Assembly (NCBI GenBank): GCA_030624545.1
Contig: JAUXJX010000001.1
Location: 1-21,047 of the forward strand
Direction of reading: 5' to 3'
Length of the DNA: 21,047 nucleotides
From: Bacteroidota bacterium
GTDB lineage: Bacteria; Zhuqueibacterota; JdFR-76; DREG01
This document shows, piece after piece, positions 1 through 9,800 of this stretch. Within the stretch, counting starts at the first letter, position 1, and every line of letters begins with the position of its first letter. The notes under the pieces were generated by a model, which had not been told where the DNA came from, made no database searches, and saw nothing but the letters and a program-made list of their open reading frames with translations. The position numbers were made by a program, and so were the translations under genes.

Positions 1-1225
1 CCAGGAGTTGCGACTTTTGCTTGGAAAAACCTAGTTGCCGCAAAATCTCCGGAAGGTCTTTCTGAAATTCCTCTACCGTGGCAGATTTGCGAGAGACAAT
101 CTCATCGAGTTCTCTCTCGGATTTTGAATCCTCAGACCTAAATCCATCATACCAGATATCAAAGGGCTCCAGATTGCGCCCAAGACGATCACGAATTAAG
201 TCTGCAATCTCGCTTACAACGTCTGCAGAAAGCACGGAAACAAGCAGAGACTCAACATCAGACTCGGACAGTTCACGTTCTTCGTTGAATCTACGCTCAA
301 TGAGACTTGGGTTTTGAGGTGTGTATTGATCCAGAAGCTTCTCGGCCTGGAAAATAGTCCGCAGCAATTCATAACGCCTGTTCTGTTCGGGTTCCGCATT
401 ACCCCTCACGTTTGTGCCCGACTTGCGGATTTCGTTTGAGAATGGATTCCAATCCCACTCGCTGGAATTGATTACAGCATTCGGAACCTGCTGCATGACC
501 ACCCGCTCCATCACCATTTGCACTAGCTCCTGCCTGGCCAGGCCGTCTTCGTAGGCGTATTGCGCTTTTATCTCATCGCGCAGGCCCCAATGGCTGATCA
601 GCATCAATTCCTTTGGGAAGAGCCGTTCACCACGCTCGTCGATCAAATTGTGCATGTATAAATTGTATTTGTTCACATAGTCGTCTGCGGCAACGTAAGC
701 TTCATTTCGTTTTCTTCTGACGTCAGCCGGAATCCGCGAGGTAAACAAATCCGCCAATCTGGCCTCGGCCCATTGGCGCCTCGTCCAATTCTCACCGAGG
801 GAGTTCTTCTCCGCAAGTGAATAAATACGAAAATTCAACAGAACCGTGAAGGCGATTTTTGACAGGAACAAATCCTCATTGACGTGGGCAAACACGTTGA
901 AATTCGCAAACTGATAATCCACCGGAAGCATGGGGCCTGTTTCGACATGGAGATTCCAATAGAAATCGCGGGAAACGCGATGAAAGTTGCCTAGTAGAGA
1001 CTCGAAATTCTTCTCCAAACGTGAAAAGAGCTTTTCAAGCTCTTCAGGCTCTGCGTAAAAATTTTCAAGGCAGAATTTCTGAAATTCTGCGGGACTGCCG
1101 TCCTCCTCGCGCCAGAAGCGCGACGCCTGCTCCACTCCGGACTTGATGCGTTCCTCGTGGGACGTTCCGTGCTTTTCGGTCAGCTTTCGAATAGTGAGAT
1201 CGTTGTCCGAGTCTTGAATAAACAT
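1..1225 (-). CDS. Large uncharacterised protein, partial (N-terminal 408 codons; C-terminus beyond left edge)
   Basis: An open frame of 408 codons runs from an ATG at 1225 to the left edge with no stop, so the gene is truncated by the window. It begins MFIQDSDNDLTIRKLTEKHG. The protein is soluble-looking, rich in charged and aromatic residues, with no signal peptide or membrane segment. Recognisable stretches are HVNEDLFLSKIAF (about residues 120-132), a Lys/Arg-rich helical middle, and near the edge DIWYDGFR followed by LPEILRQLGFSK. That last part reminds me of the region before the HExxH zinc site in some large, poorly characterised metallopeptidase-like proteins, but any catalytic motif would lie outside the window, so no function is assigned. 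Upstream AAAGAG is a weak ribosome binding site; the frame stays open further upstream with a TTG, so the start is approximate. It lies 171 bp downstream of the dihydrolipoyl dehydrogenase gene on the same strand, separated by repeats. High confidence that it is coding, low on identity. Confidence 0.8.
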   Translation of the reverse strand, partial: MFIQDSDNDLTIRKLTEKHGTSHEERIKSGVEQASRFWREEDGSPAEFQKFCLENFYAEPEELEKLFSRLEKNFESLLGNFHRVSRDFYWNLHVETGPMLPVDYQFANFNVFAHVNEDLFLSKIAFTVLLNFRIYSLAEKNSLGENWTRRQWAEARLADLFTSRIPADVRRKRNEAYVAADDYVNKYNLYMHNLIDERGERLFPKELMLISHWGLRDEIKAQYAYEDGLARQELVQMVMERVVMQQVPNAVINSSEWDWNPFSNEIRKSGTNVRGNAEPEQNRRYELLRTIFQAEKLLDQYTPQNPSLIERRFNEERELSESDVESLLVSVLSADVVSEIADLIRDRLGRNLEPFDIWYDGFRSEDSKSERELDEIVSRKSATVEEFQKDLPEILRQLGFSKQKSQLL

Positions 1226-1244
1226 CTGAGACTCTTTAATGATA

Positions 1245-1272
1245 TCCGTGAAAGTCCGTGTCAATCCGTGGT
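1245..1272. repeat. Phased TCCGTG direct repeats
   Basis: Three copies of TCCGTG start at 1245, 1255 and 1265, exactly 10 bp apart. A related two-copy version lies at 2902-2918. It sits just upstream of the partial left-edge gene. Similar CCGTG-iterated strings are frequent intergenic repeats in environmental genomes (recollection, not checked); no function is known to me. Confidence 0.55.
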
Positions 1273-1330
1273 TAAGAGAGTTTTCATACAGTCTCGTCTT
1301 AGGCGGAAATCCTTAAAGGAAAATATATTT

Positions 1331-1393
1331 GACAAGATAACAGGATCAACAAGATATCTCAAAATAGAATCCGGTAAATCCTGTTATCCTGTC
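1331..1393. repeat. 25-bp imperfect inverted repeat downstream of dihydrolipoyl dehydrogenase
   Basis: Arms 1331-1355 and 1369-1393 pair at about 20 of 25 positions around a 13-nt loop; the arms are built on ATAACAGGAT / ATCCTGTTAT. It starts 4 bp after the dihydrolipoyl dehydrogenase stop, so a transcript hairpin there could stabilise the 3' end or attenuate transcription. No clean T-tract follows on the minus strand, so it is not a classical intrinsic terminator. It looks like a dispersed palindromic repeat. Confidence 0.6.
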
Positions 1394-1396
1394 CAA

Positions 1397-2803
1397 TTAT
1401 ATATGAATAGCCTCCTCCTCCGCATCCGCGGCAGCTTCCATAATGGCTTCTGACATGGTGGGATGCGCATGTACGGTCTTGTGGATCTCATGATAGGTCG
1501 TTTCCAGAGTTTTGCCGATTCCCAGGGAAGCAATGAGCTCCGTTGCCTCAGCCCCGATGATATGGGCGCCCAAAAGCTCGCCGTATTTGGCATCAAAGAT
1601 CAGCTTGACCATACCTTCGGGTTCGCCATAGGCAAGAGATTTTCCATTTGCCCGGAACGGGAAACGCCCGATTTTCAATTCATGGCCGGCTTCCCGCGCC
1701 TTCTCTTCGGTCATGCCCAAGCTGGCTACCTGGGGCATGCAATACGTGCAGTTTGGAATATTGCTGTAATCAATTGGGAGTGGGCTTTTCCCGGCCATGG
1801 CTTCAACGGCCACGATACCCTCTGCCGAGCCGACGTGCGCTAGCCAGGGCGGACCAATAACGTCGCCGATCGCATAAATCCCATCCACATTGGTTCGGTA
1901 AAACTCGTTGACTTTGATGTTTCCATTTTCCATCTCGATGCCGAGCTCCTCTAAGCCGATATTTTCCACATTCCCCTGCACGCCGACGGCCATTAGAGCG
2001 ACATCGCCTTCAAGCTTGCTTTCTCCATCCTTCGAGGAGACCGTGACCGTGACGTTCTTCCCTTTTGTACCCACAGACTTCACGGTCGTTTCAGTATAGA
2101 TATCGATTCCACTTTTCTTGAACTCCTTCTGCAGGATATTCGATATCTCCTTATCCTCAATGGGCAGAATACGCGGCATCATCTCGACAATGCTTACCTT
2201 GGTACCCAAGGCACTATAGAAATAGGCGAATTCGATCCCAATCGCTCCCGCACCGATGATGACCATTGATTGGGGGATATCTTTAAGAACCAGCGCCTCA
2301 AAATAACTTAGGACCTTTTTGCCATCGATCTTTACGCCTGGAATGGCGCGGGGCCGTGCCCCCGTTGCGATTATCGCCCGCTTGGATTTTATTGTAGTAA
2401 CCTCTTTACCCTTTTCGTCCGTCACTTGAATAGTCTTGTCCGGATTAACATGGCCAGATCCTTTGATGGAATCTATCTTATTCTTACGGAACAAGAAATG
2501 TACACCCTTGGACAGTTGGCCGGCGATAGCCCTGCTTCTCTCGACCATTTTGCCAAGATCGATCTCCATTGCCTGAACCTTAATCCCGAACTCCTCGCTT
2601 CTGTGAAACAGGCGGAGGATTTCGGCGTTGCGCAGCAGCGCCTTTGTGGGAATGCAGCCCCAATTCAGGCAAATCCCGCCCAGTTCAGCGCGCTCCACCA
2701 CACCCACTTTCATACCCAACTGCACGGCTCGGATGGCCGCCACGTAACCGCCGGGCCCTGCTCCGATAACGGCTAGATCATAGGTGTCGTTATTGTTCGT
2801 CAT
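1397..2803 (-). CDS. lpdA: Dihydrolipoyl dehydrogenase (E3 component)
   Basis: FAD-dependent pyridine nucleotide-disulfide oxidoreductase of 468 aa, the normal length for E3. It reoxidises dihydrolipoamide on 2-oxoacid dehydrogenase E2 or glycine-cleavage H protein, passing electrons to NAD+ in the cytoplasm. Visible motifs in order: the FAD fingerprint GAGPGGYVAA (about 14-23), the redox-active pair C45/C50 in GGICLNWGCIPTK, the NAD fingerprint GAGAIGIEFAY (about 185-195), the second FAD motif YAIGDV, and the C-terminal HAHPTMSE with catalytic base H447 and E452. The start is supported by AGAGGAG six bases upstream of the ATG. It follows the PPTase on the same strand after a 269-bp gap, so it may have its own promoter. 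No E2 or lipoyl-domain gene lies in the window; the only E1-like gene is the divergent TPP enzyme at 16911, so its partner complex is unknown. Confidence 0.95.
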   Translation of the reverse strand: MTNNNDTYDLAVIGAGPGGYVAAIRAVQLGMKVGVVERAELGGICLNWGCIPTKALLRNAEILRLFHRSEEFGIKVQAMEIDLGKMVERSRAIAGQLSKGVHFLFRKNKIDSIKGSGHVNPDKTIQVTDEKGKEVTTIKSKRAIIATGARPRAIPGVKIDGKKVLSYFEALVLKDIPQSMVIIGAGAIGIEFAYFYSALGTKVSIVEMMPRILPIEDKEISNILQKEFKKSGIDIYTETTVKSVGTKGKNVTVTVSSKDGESKLEGDVALMAVGVQGNVENIGLEELGIEMENGNIKVNEFYRTNVDGIYAIGDVIGPPWLAHVGSAEGIVAVEAMAGKSPLPIDYSNIPNCTYCMPQVASLGMTEEKAREAGHELKIGRFPFRANGKSLAYGEPEGMVKLIFDAKYGELLGAHIIGAEATELIASLGIGKTLETTYHEIHKTVHAHPTMSEAIMEAAADAEEEAIHI

Positions 2804-2901
2804 TGTTTACTCCTCTAGTGATGGGGCAAAGATCAAATCCGGGTAAGCAATTTTTCGAGAGAAAAGTCAGATGGCATCAACTGAAATTCTGGCCCTTTGA
2901 A

Positions 2902-2918
2902 TCCGTGCAATCCGTGGC
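2902..2918. repeat. Second copy of TCCGTG-type intergenic repeat
   Basis: Two TCCGTG units at 2902 and 2911 form ATCCGTGCAATCCGTGG, sharing CAATCCGTGG with the array at 1263-1272. It lies in the 269-bp gap between the PPTase stop and the dihydrolipoyl dehydrogenase start. The rest of that gap is AT-rich, and I see no further gene in it. Confidence 0.45.
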
Positions 2919-3072
2919 TCGCCCAAATTAGAGATTCCAATGTAAGAAATTCAACGTCAAAGATTGAGGAAAAATTTGATAAATTCAAGGGAAAAGACCA
3001 AAGGTAATTGGCAACCGAGATCCAATAATTGATTTGATATGGTGGTAGTAAATCTCCTCGAGCAGAAAGAAC

Positions 3073-3780
3073 TCAAAGAGATTTATCGACTGGCATCGGA
3101 ATTCGTGGCTGCGGATCGGCAACTATGGTTTGAACGAACTCGCCCCACATTCTCCACCAACCATGAAACGTGCGAGAAGATTCGGCGTGTTGTACGGACA
3201 AGGGACACCAATTTTCGCCGCTATCATTCGCGGGGAAATGAGCCGATACGTTGCGTGTATCTATTTTCAGCCCCTGCCGCAGAGCTTTTAATGCGCTCTC
3301 CTTCGCGCTCCAAATCAGAGTGGCAAGCAAAGGCTGACGTCCCGGGCTTGCCTCCATCACCAGGGCTTGCTCCTCAGGGGTGAAATAGTCCTGGACAAAT
3401 ACCCCACTCCGGGTCTCGATCATTTCCAAATCACAGCCTAATGAAATGCCTTCTGGACCAATGGCGCAGAAACCGACCCTCTCACTGTGACTGATCGAAA
3501 TCGTAACCGGTGCGGATGCACCCCCGACAAAGGCTTCGGGTGCGCCATCATCGGCAGATTGGATTTCTATTTCAGAAAGACTTGACACGGGACGAGAATT
3601 GCGAAGATATGCCGACAGAGCATTTTTCGCCGTCCAGCGCCCGAGCAGCCAGTTTGCTCTTCTTTGAATGAATCGCATTTTTTCCAGTTTGGAAATTTCA
3701 CCCGGGGTGAGCCAGTCGCTGTTCTTTGCCACGTCCTCCATCCTTTGGATGGACCAGAATAATTCCAATCGAGATTCCAT
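3073..3780 (-). CDS. 4'-phosphopantetheinyl transferase, Sfp/PfaE type
   Basis: A 235-aa enzyme that moves 4'-phosphopantetheine from CoA onto a carrier-protein hydroxyl, activating the ACPs. Sfp-type hallmarks are present: N-terminal RRANWLLGRWTAKNAL (about 40-55), the CoA-contacting ISHSE (96-100), the Mg2+ motif GCDLE with D117 and E119, and WSAKESALKAL (157-167) with K160/E161. Length fits the two-lobed Sfp fold. The gene starts 41 bp downstream of the giant synthase stop on the same strand, the place PfaE-like transferases often take beside PUFA-type synthases, so the four tandem ACPs are its likely substrate. If so, it would have to accept threonine instead of serine. No strong ribosome binding site precedes the ATG; translation may depend on coupling to the upstream gene. 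The family call is secure; the substrate is inferred. Confidence 0.92.
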   Translation of the reverse strand: MESRLELFWSIQRMEDVAKNSDWLTPGEISKLEKMRFIQRRANWLLGRWTAKNALSAYLRNSRPVSSLSEIEIQSADDGAPEAFVGGASAPVTISISHSERVGFCAIGPEGISLGCDLEMIETRSGVFVQDYFTPEEQALVMEASPGRQPLLATLIWSAKESALKALRQGLKIDTRNVSAHFPANDSGENWCPLSVQHAESSRTFHGWWRMWGEFVQTIVADPQPRIPMPVDKSL

Positions 3781-3821
3781 ATTTGTTTCAACGCGCTGCC
3801 AAAGAATCCCGCATCTTCATC

Positions 3822-6800
3822 TCATTCGAGTGCGGTTTTAAGAGGTCTTAATTGTTCGGAGTCGATTGCATCCGGCAATTCCGAAGTCTGATAGGTCCTC
3901 ATGGTTAAACAAATGTTGCCCTTCGAATCAACCACCTCGGCGTCAAAACCACCCTTCGGTCCCGGTCTTACCCTGGCATGCAGTCTGCCCTGGTTACCGT
4001 CCGGCGTGCCCAAGATGTCAACTCTGTCAATGTGGTAGGGCAGCGCCATGCGACCTTTAATCCCCATTTCCAATATGCCGGCGGTTTGAAAGCACAGTTC
4101 TATGATGCGAGGTTCCGCCAACGTAGACAGCTCAGCCGGCTCGTGATTGGGAGGTAAATCCTGAGCCATTCGTCCAATAACATCTTTCCCGGCCCGCCAG
4201 GATTTCTCGACAACTTGATAGGCCGGGCCGTGGAAATATAATTGATAGATCTCACCGGACTCGACTTTTTTCCCGTCTCTCGGGACATTAACCCTCTTGC
4301 CCTTTGTGACGGGACGCGGTTCCGCCACCAGCCGCACCCGCGCGGTAAAATGGGTGGTCACCTCAAGATCTTCCTTGGCATGCAGCTTTCGCGAACCAAT
4401 CAGTTGGCAATCCGCAACAATATCCTCGTTTTCCTGTTGGTACTGAACCTGAACCGTTACAGTGCGAGGCTCGCCCCGGTAGAATTTGAATGGCAGCAGA
4501 AAATTCACATCCTCAACGCCGCCAACATACCTATCCGGGAAAAGCACCATTGCCGCTTCTACCATCGCCTCGATACCCATCACGCCGGGAAGGACTGGCG
4601 TGTCGTTAATCTTGTGATCGTATAAGAATGGCTGCTTGGCCGGATCTAAAGCCGTCTCAACTGTTAGACCACTATAAAGGCCCATTCCCGCGATCTTCTC
4701 GGACATAACGCCCCTGTGCTGGAGCAATTTCGATAAGGCCCCATCCTTGCCCGTATCCAGCCCACCGGACTCGTCAAAGTCATTGAGCATGATGCCCAGG
4801 TTTCCGGCTACGACAATCTCGCCATTCGTTCCGGCGATCACTTCACGCCGAACGATCGGAATACCAGCTTCCGGCTGCAGCATGTCGATGCCTGCCTGCT
4901 TCATTACGGCTGGAATTGAGCCGCGTGCAGCCATACCGATGCCTCCCCATGCCGTCCAGTCAATGGCGATGCCTCGGGTCTCAGGTCTCGTTTTTCGCAT
5001 GTTTGAGATGGACTTGCACAGCAGATCGTTGGCGGCGGCATAATCGGTTTGGCCTGCGTTGCCAAAACGACCTGCAATTGAGCTAAATACCACAGCGGCG
5101 CCAAGCGGCATATCACCAAGGTTGGAAACCAGGTTGAACCAGCCATCACACTTGACATCGAAGACCAGGTCAAATTCGTTTGGCTCTTTGTCGGGAAGCA
5201 GATGGCTGATTTCCAGGCCCGCGGCATGGACGAGCACGTCAATTCGGCCACATTCGTCTGCGATATCTTTCATTATATTGGCAACAGCCTCAGCATCGAG
5301 AAGATTGACGCTGTGATAATGGGCTTTACCTCCGGCATTCTCAATAGCCTGGATCGCCATTGAAGCAGCATGGGCGCGCTCAAGGTTGCCAAGCTCCTTT
5401 TCAACCATGACGGGAGTTGCCTTTTTGCCCTGTGATTTGATTCTCTCGAAAATGTCGCGCTTTAGGCCCTCTTTGTCGGTGGCAAATCTTCGGAGATCGG
5501 GGTCGTTTGGGTCCGGCTCCGGTGCAAGATCGAGCAAGTGGAAAGTCCCGCCAGCGGCTGAGGCCAGATCGGTCGTAATTGCAGAGACGATACTTCCAGC
5601 GGCTCCCGTAATGAGGAATACCGAATCCTTGTTAAGTTCAATACCGCCTTCGCCGTCAGGCGTGGGCTTTTCTTCAAGCCCGATGGCCCAGCGCTGTCCA
5701 TTCTTGTAGCCAACTTCCACAAGACCCGGATCGCGCAGGGTCTCATGGACCAGCAGATCCGCGAAAGCGGTTGTTTTCCGGCCGGGCTCAAAATCAACCA
5801 CCTTAACCAGAGCTTCCGGGGCTTCCCGCTTATAAGCTTTCGTAAAACCGGCTACGGCACCCCCAAGAGGAGCTATTGCCCCGGCATCATCATAGCCATG
5901 TTGTCCGCCAAGCCGGGTGGCAGAAACCAGGAATGTGCCGGGTTTATCGAGCTGGTCGCATAGCGCGCGCATCGTGGCGTAAAGCAGCTTTACGCGAACC
6001 CGTGTTGCCTCGCGCCAATCGTCAAGGCTCATCCCGGCAATGTCGCCTTCATGATCAAGCGCGGGCAGCCAGAAAACACCCTGGATTGGACCTTCAGACT
6101 TCCATTCTTCAATACGCTTGGTAAATGTTTCCGCAACGGGACAATCATCAATCATCAAAACACTCATGCCAAGCTTCTTCAGTCGTCCGGCCAAAGCTTT
6201 GCCAACGCCGCCACGATCTGTCATGACGATCACGCGGCTGTCCGCATTCAACGTAACTCCCGTGGGCTTGCAAAGATCAAGTGATGGCCGAAGATGCGCA
6301 ATCGGCACACGTCTTGGTATTTGGTTGGCAGCATCCATGCTCGCCACAATTCCGCCGACTTCCGGAATTGAAGCGGGAGCAGCGGAAGTCTCTGCGGAAG
6401 GAGCAGTTGCGGACGCTATCTCAGTCGCCGGCATTTGCTCCTTGAGATCTGGCCTGCGGTCATAAACAAACTGAATCGTATGAGCCAGAGTTGGGAAATC
6501 ACGTAGTTGCAGATTATCGTCGCGCGGGATGTCATAGGCTTCGCGAATGGATGCAAACATTTCAGCTTGCTTGACTGTATCGATACCGAGATCGGCCTCC
6601 AGATCCAGATCGAGGTCCAGCATGTCAGGTGGATAACCTGTCTTCTCTGCAATAATCTTCAAGACCTGATCCTGTACCGGATCCGTACCGACCGCGGTTG
6701 AAGTTGAAATAGAAGACTCAGTAATGGGACCTGATTCAATTGTCTCGACGGGCCCATTGGCCACGCCAATCTCTACCGGGATCGCCGCAGCTTGTTCCTT

Positions 6801-9800
6801 AAGATCCGGTCTGCGGTCGTAAACGAATTGAATCGTGTGGGCGAGGGTCGGGAAATCCCGCAGCTGCAGGGTATCATCGCGGGGGATATCGTACGCTTCG
6901 CGAATGGCGGCGAACATTTCGGCCTGCTTTACCGTGTCGATGCCAAGATCCGCCTCGAGATCAAGATCGAGATCAAGCATGTCGGGAGGATAGCCGGTTT
7001 TCTCGGAAATGATTTCCATGACCTTCGTTCTTACCGGATCTTCTCCGGAGGCAAAAACGGCCGCCGGTTTGGCGGGCAAAGCTTCCTCAGTCGGAGCGGT
7101 GGTCATAGCCGGTATTTCTTCGGGTGTGGTGATTGTCAATTTCTCTTTGAGATCCGGCCTGCGGTCGTAGACGAACTGGATCGAGTGAGCAAGCGTGGGG
7201 AAATCCCGCAGCTTGAGAGAGTCGTCCCGAGGGATATCATAGGCCTCGCGAATGGCTGCAAACATCTCTGCCTGCTTCACCGTATCAATGCCGAGATCGG
7301 CCTCCAGATCCAGGTCGAGGTCAAGCATGTCGGGCGGATAGCCGGTCTTTTCAGCAATGATTTGCATGACTTTTCCCTTAACCGGATCGGCTGCAATTGT
7401 AGTCGATGCAAGGACCGCTTCAAGTGGCACTACAATGCCTTCTGTTTTTGGTTCGTCAGATGAGGCCTGCTCAAATTGCTGCTTCAGGTCAGGTCTTCGG
7501 TCATAGACGAACCGGACAGCGTGCGTCAGGGTTGGAAAATCACGCAGCTTGAGGTTATCGTCCCTGGGAATATTATATGCTTCGCGAATGGCGGCGAACA
7601 TCTCGGCTTGTTTGACGGTATCGATGCCGAGATCGGCTTCAAGATCCAGGTCGAGTTCGAGCATGTCGGGTGGATAGCCCGATTTTTCCGAAATAATCTG
7701 CAAAACCTTTTCTTGAACCGGATCTGTCGCCGGACTTGGGGCAGGCTCAGCCACAGGGGTCGTTGGGATTTGAGATTTGGCATCGGAAGTGATGGCCTCG
7801 GCCGCCTGTGCCGGCCCGGCAGCTTCTACCGGTTGTGCTATTTTCGAGTCTATTTCGGTTCGCAAAGAGTTCGCCTGAGCCTGCTTTTGCGCGACCTGTG
7901 TTGTCGGGGCGGTTTGCGAAAAGTTGACGGCAGGCCCCTTATCCTTAACCCTGAGCGTGCGATGGGCAACTTCAATTTCCGGTTCTTCATAACCCGTTGT
8001 CTTGGATAACCAGCTCTTCCAGGCAGCTTGATCCACAATTCGATAAGCGTAGCCAAGTTCGGAAGGTCGTCGACGCTTTCCGTCAACAGTTGGCACCCAG
8101 CGCGTGAGTGTCATACTGATTTGTGAGCCAAAACCCGCACCAAGTCTCAATGCGTATCGAACCGGATGGGAACCACCGCGCGAAAGGTTCAGCGGGCCCA
8201 ACTCAGGATCCACCTCCTTGAAGTTTGGCACTGGAGGCACAACACCTGTTTCAAGGATTTTTACGGCTACGACATCCTCGATTCCGACTCCCATTGCGTG
8301 GCCGGTACTGCCCTTCGTGTTTGCCACAACGATCTGGTCGGCGGTAGAACCAAAAACGTGGCGCAAGGCAAAAACTTCCGCCGATGCACTGCCACCTCTG
8401 GCTGGCGTATAAGTCTCATGCGATACGAAGACGGTCTCCGGCGCAATTTCATAACGATTAATGCCCCAGTCTGCTTCAGCTTGCGAGATCAAGGTTTCCA
8501 TCACCTCACAGATATGATTAACGTCGAGGCGACTGCCGTGAAAAGCACTATTGGCTGAGATCGAGCTAAGTACTTCACAAATGGGTTGAATGCCACGTTC
8601 ACGAACGGATTCCTGGCTTTCTACTACCAGGCCTGCCCCACCCATACCAATGATCATACCGTGGCGGCGACGATCGAAGGGCATGGCAGCGTCCTCTACC
8701 TTTCCATCTGTTGCGGCAGCCCCTGATGCAAGGAAACCGGAGCCAAACCATTCCACCAAATTGTCTGTCGTGATGTCATCCGCCGAGATGATGATCACCC
8801 GCTTGCAGCGGCCCATCCGGATCCAATCTTGCGCAACGGCAACGGCTTGCGTGGTACTGGCACAGGCGCCATTTATCTGTGTATTCGGCCCGCGCGCACC
8901 AATGTATTCAGCGAACTGAGAATGCCCCATCGAGAGGACCCGGAACAGGAAACGCCTGTCGAAATGATAGGGCTGCTTTTCGATCTCAGACCGCAATTGC
9001 TCAATCCGGCTGTCAATTTCCTGAACGGTGCCCTGGTTTGAACCGTCTGACTGAACAATTCTCTCCCGCAAACTCTCCAGATCCTGCAGACGTTCCCGGC
9101 GGGTGCGATCCTCGTGATATCCCGTTATGATTTCTGCGAACGAATCCAGTCCCGGGAAGGCAGATGAAAAAATCATGCCGGTATCGTCACGCATGTTATC
9201 GGGAAGACCCCATCTATCCGGGAGATTAGTTCCCGTTGTGGTAGTTTTGTAGCGCGAAACCAGCGGGATGCCGGCATCCCGCAATGCGTCAATTCCTGCT
9301 CCGATGGCAATTCTGGTTACGTCGTCCAGGGCGGGTAACCTGTCTTCCGGAAAGCCGAAATCCCGAGCCAGATCGAGATTTATCCCACGCCCGGCGAGCT
9401 TGATGACATCTTCTACCTTGTCAATGGTCTCAAACTTTGCGTCCCCATCTTCGCTTTTCACCAGGCGAACAATGCCCTTATTCGCCATCCCCTCCCTGAG
9501 TGGCATTGGAATTTCCTCGATGAATTGGTCCCCGCGTAATATGCGCTCGACGTTTGAGTCATCAAAGATGCGGTCAACCCCGGGCAATCCCAGCGAAGCC
9601 CCGGTAATACAGACCCGATCTGATCCCTGCACGGGCCTTTTGGCACCCCCGGAATAGATTTGAAATCCGCGATCGAGAAATTCGGTGAAAAGATGGCCGA
9701 GCCGGACATAGCGGTCATCATGAGCCTGCGGGAGAGGTGGTGTGGATTCCGTTTGTTCCGGATATGACGGATCAGGCTGTCTGACGTCCTCACGAGGCTC

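Noticed and set aside
3039..3383. Plus-strand frame of 114 codons
   Set aside because: Antisense to the PPTase gene; no family features.
6441..7724. CRISPR-like regular repetition on first sight
   Set aside because: The repeats are about 240 bp, in frame and protein-coding (ACP domains); no short direct repeats with unique spacers.
6792..8009. Two long plus-strand frames (223 and 177 codons) with internally repeated protein sequence, resembling a repeat protein
   Set aside because: They are antisense to the tandem ACP repeats of the synthase; the internal repetition simply mirrors the ACP duplication, and no ribosome binding site is seen.
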